A stretch of 64,000 bases of DNA from Castellaniella denitrificans (GTDB taxonomy: Bacteria; Pseudomonadota; Gammaproteobacteria; Burkholderiales; Burkholderiaceae_B). The translations under genes and the position numbers were made by a program. The notes beneath the pieces are model-generated. The model saw only the letters and a program-made list of their open reading frames with translations, was not told where the DNA came from and ran no database searches. Each line of letters begins with the position of its first letter. Position 1 is the first letter of the stretch. Positions 47,454 to 59,814 of this stretch are shown in pieces. The stretch is from positions 47,486 to 111,485 of the forward strand of contig NZ_JBHSEZ010000005.1 in the NCBI RefSeq assembly GCF_042653765.1, given 5' to 3'.

Positions 47454-48191
47454 TCAGCCCATGTGCAAGCCGCCGTTCAGCGAGAAATCCGCCCCGGTGG
47501 CAAAGCCTGAATCGTCGGACGCCAGCCAGGCGACGATGGAGCCGATTTCTTCCGGCGTGCCCAGGCGCTTGACCGGGATGGTGGCGACGATCTTTTCCAG
47601 CACGTCGGGGCGGATGGCCCGCACCATGTCGGTGCCGATGTAGCCCGGCGAGATGGTGTTGACGGTGACGCCCTTGCTGGCGACTTCCTGGGCCAGGGCC
47701 ATGGTGAAGCCGTGGATGCCGGCCTTGGCGGTGGAATAGTTGGTCTGGCCGAACTGGCCCTTCTGGCCGTTCACCGAGCTGATGTTGATGATCCGCCCCC
47801 ATTGGCGGTCCACCATGTCGTCGATGACCTGCTTGGTCACGTTGAACAGGCTGTTCAGGTTGGTGTCGATGACGGCGCGCCAGTCTTCCCGGCTCATCTT
47901 GCGGAAGACGCCGTCGCGGGTGATGCCCGCGTTGTTCACCAGCACGTCGACCGGGCCGAACTGTTCCTTGACCTTGATGAAGGCCTCGACCGTGGAATCC
48001 CAGTCGGACACGTTGCCGACCGAGGCGCTGAACTTGTAGCCCAGCGCGGCCTGCTCGTCGAGCCACTTGGCATGGTCCCGGCTGGGGCCGCAACCGGCCA
48101 CCACCGTGAAGCCTTCCTTTGCGAGACGCTGGCAGATCGACGTTCCGATGCCGCCCATGCCCCCCGTCACGTAAGCCAGTTTGCCGCTCAT
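47454..48191 (-). CDS. phaB: Acetoacetyl-CoA reductase
   Basis: A 245-residue short-chain dehydrogenase that reduces acetoacetyl-CoA to (R)-3-hydroxybutyryl-CoA with NADPH. The dinucleotide motif is VTGGMGGIGTSICQRL; the catalytic set is Ser in NISSVNGQKGQFGQ, with YSTAK for Tyr and Lys. These match PhaB rather than FabG. AGGAG precedes the ATG at 48191. The thiolase phaA is not beside it. Confidence 0.93.
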   Translation of the reverse strand: MSGKLAYVTGGMGGIGTSICQRLAKEGFTVVAGCGPSRDHAKWLDEQAALGYKFSASVGNVSDWDSTVEAFIKVKEQFGPVDVLVNNAGITRDGVFRKMSREDWRAVIDTNLNSLFNVTKQVIDDMVDRQWGRIINISSVNGQKGQFGQTNYSTAKAGIHGFTMALAQEVASKGVTVNTISPGYIGTDMVRAIRPDVLEKIVATIPVKRLGTPEEIGSIVAWLASDDSGFATGADFSLNGGLHMG

Positions 48192-48204
48192 GGTGTTCTC
48201 CTTT

Positions 48205-49827
48205 TCAGACTGCTTTGACTTTGACATAGCGCCCGGGTGCGGGTTCTATGGCGGGATATTTTCGATTGCCCGGGGTGCGGCGGGCGGGCCGCCAGTCGCC
48301 CGAATGCCCGGCCAGCCAGTCCAGCCAGTCGGGCCACCAGCTGCCGCCGGCATGGGCCGCCTGGTCCAGCCAGGTGTCTGGGTCGCCCGGCAGGACGGCG
48401 TCCTGGTCCCAGGACCAGTAGCCCCGGCGGCCGCGCGCCGGGGGATTGACGACCCCCGCGATGTGGCCGGACTCGCCCAGCACGAAGCGCAGCGGCCCGC
48501 GCAGCAGCCGCGTCGAGGCGTAGGCCGAGGTCCAGGGCACGATGTGGTCTTCGCGCGAGGCGTACAGATAGGCCGGCATGTCCAGGGCGCGCAGGTCGGC
48601 CGGCGCGCCGCAGATGCGCAGCTGGCCGGTTTCGAGGCGGTTTTCCAGGTAGGTGTTGCGGAAATACCAGGTGAAGAACGGTCCCGGCAGGTTGGTGCCG
48701 TCGGCGTTCCAGGCCAGCAGGTCGAAGGCCCTGGGCGACTCGCCCATCAGATAGTTGGAGCCGACGTAGTTCCACACCAGCTCCGAGGGCCTCAGGAAGG
48801 AAAAAGTGGTGGATAGTTCGCCCGCCGTCATCAGGCCACCCGCACCCAGCTGCTGCTCGCGCGCGCGGGCATGCTGTTCGTCGACGAAGACGTCGAGGAT
48901 GCCGGTCTCGCGGAAATCCAGGAAGGTGGTCAGCAGGGTCAGCGCGGCCACCGGATCCTCGTCCCGGGCGCGCGCCACGGCCAGGGCGCTGGAGAGCAGC
49001 GTACCCCCCACGCAGAAGCCCAGGGCGTTGATCTGCGCCTGGCGGGTCACGTCGCGCACGACCTGGATGGCCCGCAGCACGCCGTCCTCGACGTAGTCGT
49101 CCCAGGTCTTGCGCTCGATGTCGTCCTGGTCCTCCGGGAGCGGATTGCGCCAGGACACCATGAAGACCTCGAACCCGGCCTGCACGGCGTGCAGCACCAG
49201 GGAATTGGCCGGCTGCAGGTCCAGGATGTAGTACTTGTTGATGCAGGGCGGCACCATCAGCAGGGGCCGGCGGCGGACCTTTTCCGTCTGCGGCCGGTAC
49301 TGGATGAGCTGCATCAGGGGGTTTTCGTAGATCACCGACCCCGGGGTGACGGCCAGGTTCTCGCCCGGCACGAAGGCGGATTCGTCGGTCTGCGTGATGC
49401 GGCCCCGCGTCAGGTCGCGCATCAGGTTCGCCAGCCCCCGCTGCAGGGATTCGCCGCCGCTGTCGACCAGGGCCCGCTGGGCGTCGGGATTGGACGCCAG
49501 GAAATTGGACGGCGAGGCGGCCTCGACCCATTGCATGATCGAGAACTGCAGGCGTTCGCGCGCGGCGTCTTCGAGATCGGCGGCCTGCGCGAGGCGCCGC
49601 AGGGCGTCGGCCATGACGAGGTAGGCGTGCGCCGAGAACAGGGCCTGGGGATTGCCGGCCCAGGCGTCCGACGAGAAGCGGCGGTCGGCGGGCGGCGTCA
49701 GCGCGCCCTGCCGGAACCGATCCAGCAGCGACTGCCAGGCCTGGATGAAATCTGACTGAATGGACGCCAGTTGAGCGGGAGCGACCCCGGGCGGCATCCG
49801 CCTTTGTGAAGAATTCCGATCAGCCAT
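48205..49827 (-). CDS. phaC: Class I polyhydroxyalkanoate synthase
   Basis: A 540-residue polymerase that links hydroxyacyl-CoA into storage polyester. The nucleophile is Cys in GFCVGGTLL near 270, the Asp is in SREDHIVPW and the His in GESGHIAGVVNPP. Length is slightly below typical class I (about 590). The start at 49827 has AGGGATGG. First gene of phaC-phaB-phaR; a second synthase is at 58.0 kb. Confidence 0.94.
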   Translation of the reverse strand: MADRNSSQRRMPPGVAPAQLASIQSDFIQAWQSLLDRFRQGALTPPADRRFSSDAWAGNPQALFSAHAYLVMADALRRLAQAADLEDAARERLQFSIMQWVEAASPSNFLASNPDAQRALVDSGGESLQRGLANLMRDLTRGRITQTDESAFVPGENLAVTPGSVIYENPLMQLIQYRPQTEKVRRRPLLMVPPCINKYYILDLQPANSLVLHAVQAGFEVFMVSWRNPLPEDQDDIERKTWDDYVEDGVLRAIQVVRDVTRQAQINALGFCVGGTLLSSALAVARARDEDPVAALTLLTTFLDFRETGILDVFVDEQHARAREQQLGAGGLMTAGELSTTFSFLRPSELVWNYVGSNYLMGESPRAFDLLAWNADGTNLPGPFFTWYFRNTYLENRLETGQLRICGAPADLRALDMPAYLYASREDHIVPWTSAYASTRLLRGPLRFVLGESGHIAGVVNPPARGRRGYWSWDQDAVLPGDPDTWLDQAAHAGGSWWPDWLDWLAGHSGDWRPARRTPGNRKYPAIEPAPGRYVKVKAV

Positions 49828-49884
49828 TCCACCATCCCTTGTACCGCCAAGATTCCGAAACAACACGGAACCTTTCGTCTGTCT

Positions 49885-49912
49885 ATTCTGTCATTGTGGC
49901 AAATCGCGTCAA
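49885..49912 (-). promoter_or_regulatory. Candidate sigma-70 promoter for phaC
   Basis: TTGACG, 16 bases, CAGAAT on the minus strand, about 58 bases before the phaC start. Confidence 0.45.
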
Positions 49913-49981
49913 TTCGGGTAAGTCGCTAGCCCGAATAGCGCGCATGCCGGAGCCGGCATGGGTCAAAATAACGGTCTCCCG

Positions 49982-50849
49982 CTATGCCCGCCTCGCGGCC
50001 CGCATGCCGCTCGGATCCGTCAGGCACGCCACTGTCGCCTGCCGGCCCGACCCGGGATCGCGCCGATGGGAAAAGTACCGGTCCGCCCGCGTCCAGGTGC
50101 ATTCCCCGCTCGCCTCCACCCGGTCCACGCCGGCGCGCAGCAGCCGGGCGCGCGCCAGGCCCGCCAGGTCGGCCAGCCATCGAGGCCCCCACGCCGCGCG
50201 GCCTGCGGCCGCTTGCTGTCCCCCGAGGAGGCGCTTTTCGCCTTCGGACGGTCCAGCGGCAAAAAGACCGCGATCCGGCTGGAAAACGAAGCAGGCCTCC
50301 AACCCCGCATCCAGATCCAGGAAGGCTTCCCGCACTTCGGGCCCGACCTGGAAGGCCCGCGGGCCGATGCCCGGCCCGATCCAGGCGCGCCAGCGCGCGG
50401 CCGGCGCCCGGCGGCGCATCGCGTCCAGCGTGTTTTCCAGCACGCCGGCCGCCAGTCCGCGCCAGCCCGCATGGGCGACGCCCAGCACGGTGCCGGCCTC
50501 GTCGGCCAGCACGACCGGCAGGCAGTCGGCGGTCATGATCGCCAGGGGGCGGCCGCGCCGGGTCGTCACGGCGGCGTCGGCGCGGGGGACGGGCGCATCG
50601 GACGCCGGCGCGGCGTCGGCGTCGAACACGTCGGTGCCGTGCACCTGTTCCAGCCAGACCGGCTCGTCCGGCAAGGCGCGCCGCAGCCGCGACCGGTTTT
50701 CCCGCACGGCCTCCGGGTCGTCCCCGACGTGCGTGCCCAGGTTCAGGCTGTCCCGGGGCGCCAGGCTGACGCCGCCGACGCGCCAGGTCGAGAAATAGCG
50801 CACGCCGGTCCAGGGTTCGCCCGTCACGCCCCGCAGGCCGGGAGCCGGT

Positions 50850-50869
<20 letters not shown>
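49982..50869 (-). CDS. pgeF: Purine nucleoside phosphorylase/laccase-like protein PgeF (YfiH) with internal repeat insertion
   Basis: A 295-residue protein of the DUF152/YfiH family, which clears misincorporated building blocks during peptidoglycan synthesis and acts on purine nucleosides. Zinc ligands are seen in VHGTDV, MTADCLPVVL and AHAGWRGLAAGVLE. The usual length is about 245-265. The excess is a run of about 28 residues (RGLFAAGPSEGEKRLLGG and the following Ala-rich part) encoded by a hairpin repeat. Its ATG at 50869 overlaps the end of rluD by 20 bases, the classical rluD-pgeF pair. Confidence 0.87.
50186..50260 (-). repeat. GC-rich hairpin repeat, copy 2, in frame inside pgeF
   Basis: On the minus strand it reads CCGTCCGAAGG, then CCTCCTCGGGGG, then a GCGGCCGCAGGCCGC inverted stretch. 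It shares the CCCAAG / CCTCGGGGG core with copies 1 and 3, with one base changed in the central palindrome. Edges are estimated. Confidence 0.6.
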
Positions 50870-51827
<958 letters not shown>

Positions 51828-51839
51828 GGCGACAAATCA

Positions 51840-51845
51840 TATAAT
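51840..51845 (+). promoter_or_regulatory. -10 element of the bamD promoter
   Basis: A perfect TATAAT, 37 bases before the bamD start; the -35 region lies inside rluD and matches consensus poorly. Confidence 0.45.
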
Positions 51846-51882
51846 CTGCCGACAATGCTAACACCTTGACCAAGGACGCCCC

Positions 51883-52722
51883 GTGGCCGCGCATGCCCCC
51901 GTTTTCCCGAAAGCCCTGTCAACCCGCATCCGGCTGGTCCTGGCTTGCCTGTGCATGGCCCTGGCGGCGGGCTGCAGCTCGACCAAGGGCAACATCGATC
52001 CGACCGCGGGCTGGAGCGCGGAACGCCTCTACAGCCAGGCCCGCTCCGACATCAGCTCGGGCAACTGGTCCGACGCCCGCAAGAACCTCGAAGCCCTGGA
52101 AGCCCGCTACCCCTTCGGCATCTACGCGCAGCAGTCCCTGATCGACCAGGCCTACGTCAACTGGAAGGACGAGGAACCCGAACAGGCCAAGGCCGCGATC
52201 GACCGGTTCATGCAGCAATATCCGAACCACCCCGGCACGGACTACATGCTGTACCTGAAGGGCATGATCACCTTCACGCCGCCCAGCGCCATCCTGTCGA
52301 ACTTCACGCGCCAGGATCCCAGCGAACGCGATCCCAAGGGCCTGCGCGAATCCTACGAAGCCTTCAACGAGCTGATCCGGCGCTACCCCGACAGCCGCTA
52401 CACGCCCGACGCCCGCAAGCGCGCCGCCTGGCTGGTCAACACCATCGCCGAGAACGAAGTCCACATCGCCCAGTACTACTACGAACGCGGCGCCTACGTG
52501 GCGGCGGCCAACCGCGCCCAGACCGTGGTCACCGACTTCAAGGGCGTGCCCATCGCGGAAAAGGCCCTCTACCTGATGATGCTCAGCTACGACAAGCTGA
52601 ACCTGCCGGAACTGCGCGACGACGCCAAGCGCGTGCTCGACCAGAACTTCCCGGACAGCAAGTACTACAAGCAGGGCCTGGACGAGCCCGTCAACCGCTG
52701 GAACCCCATCAACTGGTTCTGA
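51883..52722 (+). CDS. bamD: Outer membrane protein assembly factor BamD (lipoprotein)
   Basis: A 279-residue lipoprotein. The signal peptide ends in a lipobox LAAGC near residue 31; tetratricopeptide repeats follow (WSAERLYSQARSDISSGNW, YPNHPGTDYMLYLKG). It works with BamA to fold outer membrane proteins. The start is GTG at 51883 with AAGGA upstream; the next in-frame ATG would remove half of the signal. Confidence 0.93.
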   Translation: MAAHAPVFPKALSTRIRLVLACLCMALAAGCSSTKGNIDPTAGWSAERLYSQARSDISSGNWSDARKNLEALEARYPFGIYAQQSLIDQAYVNWKDEEPEQAKAAIDRFMQQYPNHPGTDYMLYLKGMITFTPPSAILSNFTRQDPSERDPKGLRESYEAFNELIRRYPDSRYTPDARKRAAWLVNTIAENEVHIAQYYYERGAYVAAANRAQTVVTDFKGVPIAEKALYLMMLSYDKLNLPELRDDAKRVLDQNFPDSKYYKQGLDEPVNRWNPINWF

Positions 52723-52738
52723 TCCCCGGGCGCGCCGC

Positions 52739-54739
52739 TCAGGACCCGGCGGCGTCCTCGGCGGCCGGCTCCCGCTGGCCGGGCGGATGGCCCAGGAAAT
52801 CCAGGGCCACCTCGGCGTCCCGGGTACGGGCGAAGGGCGGCAGCCCCTGCCACAGCAGCCGCCCGTAGGGCTTGTCCACCAGGCGCCCGTCGCCCACCAC
52901 CAGCACCCCCCAGTCGGTCTCGGACCGGATCAGGCGCCCCGCGCCCTGCTTGAGCAGCAGCGCCGCCTGCGGCAACTGGTATTCCATGAAGGGATTGCCG
53001 CCCTCGGCCCGGCAAGCATTCAGGCGCGCCTCGAGCACGGGATCATCGGGCGGGGCGAACGGCAGCTTGTCGATCGCCACCAGGGTCAGCGCGTTGCCCG
53101 GCACGTCGATGCCTTCCCAGAAACTGGTGCTGCCCACCAGCACCGCGTTGCCGGCCGAGCGGAAGCGCTCGAGCAGCACGCCGCGCGAGGCCTCGCCCTG
53201 GCGCATCACCGGCCGGTCCGAGGACAGCATGCCGCGCAGCAGGGCATCGGCCACCCGGTCGACGGCGCGCAGGGTGGTGCACAGCACCAGCACCCCGCCC
53301 GCGCAGGCGTCCACCAGCGGCAGCAGGGCGCGCGCGAACGCATCCGTGAAGCCGGGATCGCTCGGCCACGGCAGGGACCGGGGCACGTACAGCAGCCCCT
53401 GCGCCGGATAGTCGAAGGGCGAGGCCCAGCTGCGCGTCTCGGCGTCCCCCAGTCCCAGCTGGCGCTGGAAGTGCTGGAAATCGCCGCGTACCGACAGGGT
53501 GGCCGAAGCCAGGACCCAGGACTGGCCCGGCCGCCGGAACCCCGAAAAGATCCGCGCCACCGACAGGGGCGCCCGCTGCAGCCGCACCGAGTGCGCGCTG
53601 TGCTCGATCCAGCGCACGGCGGCCTGGTCCTCCGTTTCCGCTTCGCCGCGGGCCGGATGGGCCCATTGCCACAAGCGGGCGCGCAGGGTGCGGGCGGTCC
53701 GGGCGGCCGCCGCCAGGTCCGGGTGGCGCTCTTCCTGGGCGCCCAGCGATTCGGCCAGCCCGTCCAGCGCCTGCGCCAGGCGGTCCAGGGACTGGTCGAA
53801 GGCCTCGGCCTCGGGTATCTGCTCGAAGGTCGCCCGGCCGCCCGGCAGCCGCCCCACGGGGGCGCTGACGAGGCGCAGGTCGCGCGCCGCCGCGTCCAGG
53901 GCCTGGCACAGTTCGCTCCAGCGGACGGTTTCGCGCGCGTGCGCCAGCCCGGCCGCCTCGGCCTGGCGGGCGCAATCCAGCACCTGGTGCAGCGACAGGC
54001 TCTGGCCCAGGAAACGGGTGGCGGTGTCGGGCAACTGGTGCGCCTCGTCGAAGACCACCAGCCGGGTCTCCGGCAGCAGGTCGGCGACGCCCTCTTCCCG
54101 CAGCGCCAGGTCCGCCATGAACAGGGCGTGGTTGACCACCACCACGTCGGCTTCCTGGGCATGGCGGCGCGCCTTCAGCAGGAAACAGTCGCGCACATAG
54201 GGGCATTCCTGGCCCAGGCAGTTTTCCCGGGTGGAGGTCACGCGGTTCCAGATGTCGGCGGTTTCCGGCACCTCGGGCAGGTCGGCGCGGTCGCCGCTGC
54301 CGCTTTCGCGCACGAAACGGCGGATGGCGCGCAGCTGGGGCATTTCCTCGCGCGACTTCAGGGCGCGCTCGTCCTGCTCGACGCGTTCCAGGTGGTAGTG
54401 GCAGACATAGTTGCCGCGCCCCTTGAGCAGCGCCACGTCCACCGGCAGGGCCAGCGCGTCGCGCAGGCGCGGGATGTCGCGGCGGAACAGCTGGTCCTGC
54501 AGGGTGCGGGTGCCGGTGGACACCAGCACCTTGCCGCCCGAGAGGAACGCGGGCGCCAGGTAGGCCCAGGTCTTGCCCGTGCCGGTGCCGGCCTCGGCGA
54601 TCAGCACGCCGCCGCCTTCCAGGGTGTCGCGGATGGCCTCGGAAAGCTCCAGCTGGGCCGCGCGCGGCACGTAGCCCGGCAGCTGGCGGGCCAGCGGGCC
54701 GTCGGGGCCGAAGAGGTCGGCGAGGTCGTCGGAAAACAT
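52739..54739 (-). CDS. ATP-dependent DNA helicase, YoaA/DinG family
   Basis: A 666-residue XPD-like superfamily 2 helicase. Walker A is EAGTGTGKTWAYL near 50, the DEAH box is VVFDEAHQLPD near 230. Between them four cysteines (NYVCHYHL and ENCLGQECPYVRDCF) fit the [4Fe-4S] cluster of this family. It ends convergent with bamD. Start at the ATG at 54739; DNA-repair role inferred from family. Confidence 0.9.
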   Translation of the reverse strand: MFSDDLADLFGPDGPLARQLPGYVPRAAQLELSEAIRDTLEGGGVLIAEAGTGTGKTWAYLAPAFLSGGKVLVSTGTRTLQDQLFRRDIPRLRDALALPVDVALLKGRGNYVCHYHLERVEQDERALKSREEMPQLRAIRRFVRESGSGDRADLPEVPETADIWNRVTSTRENCLGQECPYVRDCFLLKARRHAQEADVVVVNHALFMADLALREEGVADLLPETRLVVFDEAHQLPDTATRFLGQSLSLHQVLDCARQAEAAGLAHARETVRWSELCQALDAAARDLRLVSAPVGRLPGGRATFEQIPEAEAFDQSLDRLAQALDGLAESLGAQEERHPDLAAAARTARTLRARLWQWAHPARGEAETEDQAAVRWIEHSAHSVRLQRAPLSVARIFSGFRRPGQSWVLASATLSVRGDFQHFQRQLGLGDAETRSWASPFDYPAQGLLYVPRSLPWPSDPGFTDAFARALLPLVDACAGGVLVLCTTLRAVDRVADALLRGMLSSDRPVMRQGEASRGVLLERFRSAGNAVLVGSTSFWEGIDVPGNALTLVAIDKLPFAPPDDPVLEARLNACRAEGGNPFMEYQLPQAALLLKQGAGRLIRSETDWGVLVVGDGRLVDKPYGRLLWQGLPPFARTRDAEVALDFLGHPPGQREPAAEDAAGS

Positions 54740-54859
54740 GATGCGGGGCGGGACGTGGATGCGGATCAACCTCCGGATGATACGCCAGGGAACCCCGGCC
54801 GGACGGAGCGGGTGTGGCAAAATGCGCCGCTTGTACCGGTACTACGCTACGCGACACAC

Positions 54860-57235
<2,376 letters not shown>

Positions 57236-57248
57236 GTCCCGGCCGGCC

Positions 57249-57944
57249 TCAGGCGGGGTCGTGCGGCAGCATCTGCTCCAGCAGCAGGCGGCGATGGGCC
57301 GCCCGCAGCCGGGGCAGCACGGCGCTCACGTGCGTGTCGTCCTGCAGCATCCTCAGGACGGCCGCCAGCAGGATGGGGGCGTGGATCAGCTGCACCATGT
57401 CCGTCAGCGCGCTGTCGCGCAGGGCGCCGCCCTCGACCGCGCGCCGCATCATGGCCTGCTGGCTCTGCAACAGGCGGAGATGATTTTCGCGCCAGCTTCC
57501 GAGGACCTCCGGCACCCTCGGCCCCTCGGCGATCAGCAGGTGCAGCGTGCGGATGAAGTCATCGTCCCCCAACCGCTCGTAGGCGCGGTCCAGGAAGCTG
57601 TCCACCAGGGCCGCCAGCGCCGCCTGCGGGGACTGCGCATCCGCCGAGGGCGGCCGTTCGCCGAACAGCAGGTCGGGCAGCAGCATGCGCTGCATCAGCG
57701 CCTGGAACACGGCATCCTTGCTTTCGAAGTGCGCGTACAGGCCGCCCTTGGACAGGCCGGCCCGGGCGGCGATGTCGTCCATCCGCGCCGCGCCGAACCC
57801 GCGTTCCGAGAATTCGTGCAAGGCCGCGTCCAGGATCTGGTCGCGGCGTTCGTGGGCGGGCAGGCGCCGATTCCGGGGTTTGCGGCCGGGAGCGGCCGGC
57901 GGAGGGCCGGCGGAGGGCGGGTTCGAGGACGAAGTGTTCGGCAT
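57249..57944 (-). CDS. TetR-family repressor
   Basis: A 231-residue regulator. After a Pro/Ser-rich lead comes the DNA-binding domain (RRDQILDAALHEFSERGF, then MDDIAARAGLSKGGLYAHF, residues about 35-80). The C-terminal domain resembles AcrR-like regulators of efflux. It diverges from the phaC2-exporter operon; a palindrome between them is a likely operator. Confidence 0.88.
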   Translation of the reverse strand: MPNTSSSNPPSAGPPPAAPGRKPRNRRLPAHERRDQILDAALHEFSERGFGAARMDDIAARAGLSKGGLYAHFESKDAVFQALMQRMLLPDLLFGERPPSADAQSPQAALAALVDSFLDRAYERLGDDDFIRTLHLLIAEGPRVPEVLGSWRENHLRLLQSQQAMMRRAVEGGALRDSALTDMVQLIHAPILLAAVLRMLQDDTHVSAVLPRLRAAHRRLLLEQMLPHDPA

Positions 57945-58012
57945 GGCGATTGATTCTGGAAGAAAAGTTCGGCGGCGCCATTGATCTGCATCATGACTGG
58001 CGGGTGAATTAT

Positions 58013-58026
58013 CGACTAAAAAGTCG
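58013..58026. promoter_or_regulatory. Likely TetR operator
   Basis: CGACT-AAAA-AGTCG, a perfect 14-base inverted repeat placed 16 bases before the second PHA synthase start and 69 bases from the tetR start. Confidence 0.5.
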
Positions 58027-58041
58027 TTAAGGGGGACCGCC

Positions 58042-59796
58042 ATGCCACCATCTTCGAACGGCCGCACCACAGATTTCCGGGCCGCAGCCCGGGCCACCGA
58101 CCAATATTTCCACGCCAGCCAGGCGCGCGCCTTCGCGTCGCTCTCGCCCGCCTCGCTCAGCCTGGCGTGGCTGGACTGGGCCCTGCACATGGCGGCCTCG
58201 CCCGGCAAGCAGACCGAACTGCTGCGCCTGGCCGCCAGCCACCAGCGCGAACTGGCGCTCTACCTGTACGACTGCCTGAAGGCGTCCGGGGATCCGTCCC
58301 GGGTCTGCGTCACGCCGCCCGAGACCGACCGCCGCTTCAGCGACCCGGCCTGGTGCCGCTGGCCGTACAACCTGCTGCACCAGGGATTCCTGCTGACCCA
58401 GGCCTGGTGGGAAGAAGCCACGTCCGACCTGTGCGGCACCGATCCTCACCACATGCAGCAGATCTCGTTCTGGGCGCGGCAGTGGCTGGACATGATGTCG
58501 CCCGGCAACCAGCTCTGGACGAACCCGGTCGCCCTCAACCGCACGGTCGAGGAAGGCGGGATGAACCTGCTGCGCGGCGGCGGCTATCTGCTGGAGGACA
58601 TCATCCGCCACCAGGCCGAGATGCCGGTCGCCGGGGCGGACAAATTCCGCGTCGGGCACGACGTGGCCGCCACCCCGGGCAAGGTGGTCCTGCGCAACCA
58701 GCTGATCGAGCTGATCCAGTACGCCCCCACGACCGGAACCGTGCGCCCGGAACCGGTCCTGCTGGTGCCGGCCTGGATCATGAAGTACTACATCCTGGAC
58801 CTGTCGCCGCACAATTCCCTGGTCCGCTTCCTGCGCGACCAGGGCTACACCGTCTACTGCATCTCCTGGAAGAATCCCACCGACCAGGATGCCGAGCTGG
58901 GCATGGACGACTACCTGCGCCACGGGTTCTTCGCCGCCCTGGACGCCATCGGGCGCATCCAGCCGGAGCGCCGCGTCCACGCCACCGGCTACTGCCTGGG
59001 CGGCACGCTGCTGTCGATCGCGGCCGCCGCCATGGCGCGCGACGGCGACGCGCGGCTCGCCAGCGTCAGCCTGTTCACGGCCCAGGTCGATTTCAGCGAA
59101 CCGGGGGAAATCGGCCTGTTCATCGACGAGGCCCAGGTCCACATGCTCGAAGCCCAGATGGGACGCCGGGGCTACTTCAGCGCCGACCAGATGGCGGGCG
59201 CCTTCCAGATGCTGCGGTCCTACGACCTGCTCTGGTCGCGCGTCATCCACGAATACCTGCTGGGAGAACGGCGGCCCATCAACGACCTGATGGCCTGGAA
59301 CGCCGACACCACCCGCATGCCCGCCCGCATGCATTCCCAATACCTGCGGCGGCTGTACCTGAACAACGACCTGAGCGCCGGCCGCTACCCCGTGGGCGGA
59401 CGGCCCGTGTCCATCGGCGACATCCGCCTGCCGATGTTCGCCGTGGGCACCGTGACCGACCACGTCGCCCCCTGGCGCTCGGTCTACAAGCTGCACCAGT
59501 TCTTCCCGGGCGAGCTGAGCTTCGTGCTGACCAGCGGCGGCCACAACGCCGGCATCGTCAACGAGCCCGGCCATCCCCGGCGCCAGTACCGCATCCGCAT
59601 CCGCCGGCCCGGCGATCCCTTCCTGCCGCCCGACGAGTGGATGGATTCCACCCCCGTGAACGACGGGTCCTGGTGGACCGCCTGGTCGCAGTGGCTGGCG
59701 GACCGCTCGGGCGCGCCCGAGGCGCCGCCGCCCCTGGGCATCCCCGGCCGCCCGGCCCTGGGCGACGCCCCCGGACGCTACGTGCTGGAAACCTGA
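58042..59796 (+). CDS. Second PHA synthase (PhaC-like), first gene of an exporter operon
   Basis: A 584-residue class I-like synthase. Nucleophile Cys is in GYCLGGTLL near 320, Asp in VTDHVAPW, His in SGGHNAGIVNEPG. It differs clearly from phaC at 48.2 kb and carries the long N-terminus of the class. GGGGGA precedes the ATG. The outer membrane lipoprotein gene follows 18 bases later, so it is probably cotranscribed with the exporter. It could make short oligohydroxybutyrate for membranes instead of granules; this is speculation. Confidence 0.88.
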   Translation: MPPSSNGRTTDFRAAARATDQYFHASQARAFASLSPASLSLAWLDWALHMAASPGKQTELLRLAASHQRELALYLYDCLKASGDPSRVCVTPPETDRRFSDPAWCRWPYNLLHQGFLLTQAWWEEATSDLCGTDPHHMQQISFWARQWLDMMSPGNQLWTNPVALNRTVEEGGMNLLRGGGYLLEDIIRHQAEMPVAGADKFRVGHDVAATPGKVVLRNQLIELIQYAPTTGTVRPEPVLLVPAWIMKYYILDLSPHNSLVRFLRDQGYTVYCISWKNPTDQDAELGMDDYLRHGFFAALDAIGRIQPERRVHATGYCLGGTLLSIAAAAMARDGDARLASVSLFTAQVDFSEPGEIGLFIDEAQVHMLEAQMGRRGYFSADQMAGAFQMLRSYDLLWSRVIHEYLLGERRPINDLMAWNADTTRMPARMHSQYLRRLYLNNDLSAGRYPVGGRPVSIGDIRLPMFAVGTVTDHVAPWRSVYKLHQFFPGELSFVLTSGGHNAGIVNEPGHPRRQYRIRIRRPGDPFLPPDEWMDSTPVNDGSWWTAWSQWLADRSGAPEAPPPLGIPGRPALGDAPGRYVLET

Positions 59797-59814
59797 CCCC
59801 CCGAACCCCGCGAC

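Noticed and set aside
54740..54859. GTACCGGTAC palindrome in the gap between the helicase gene and tex
   Set aside because: Ten bases of palindrome are common by chance in such DNA; no promoter elements are arranged around it.
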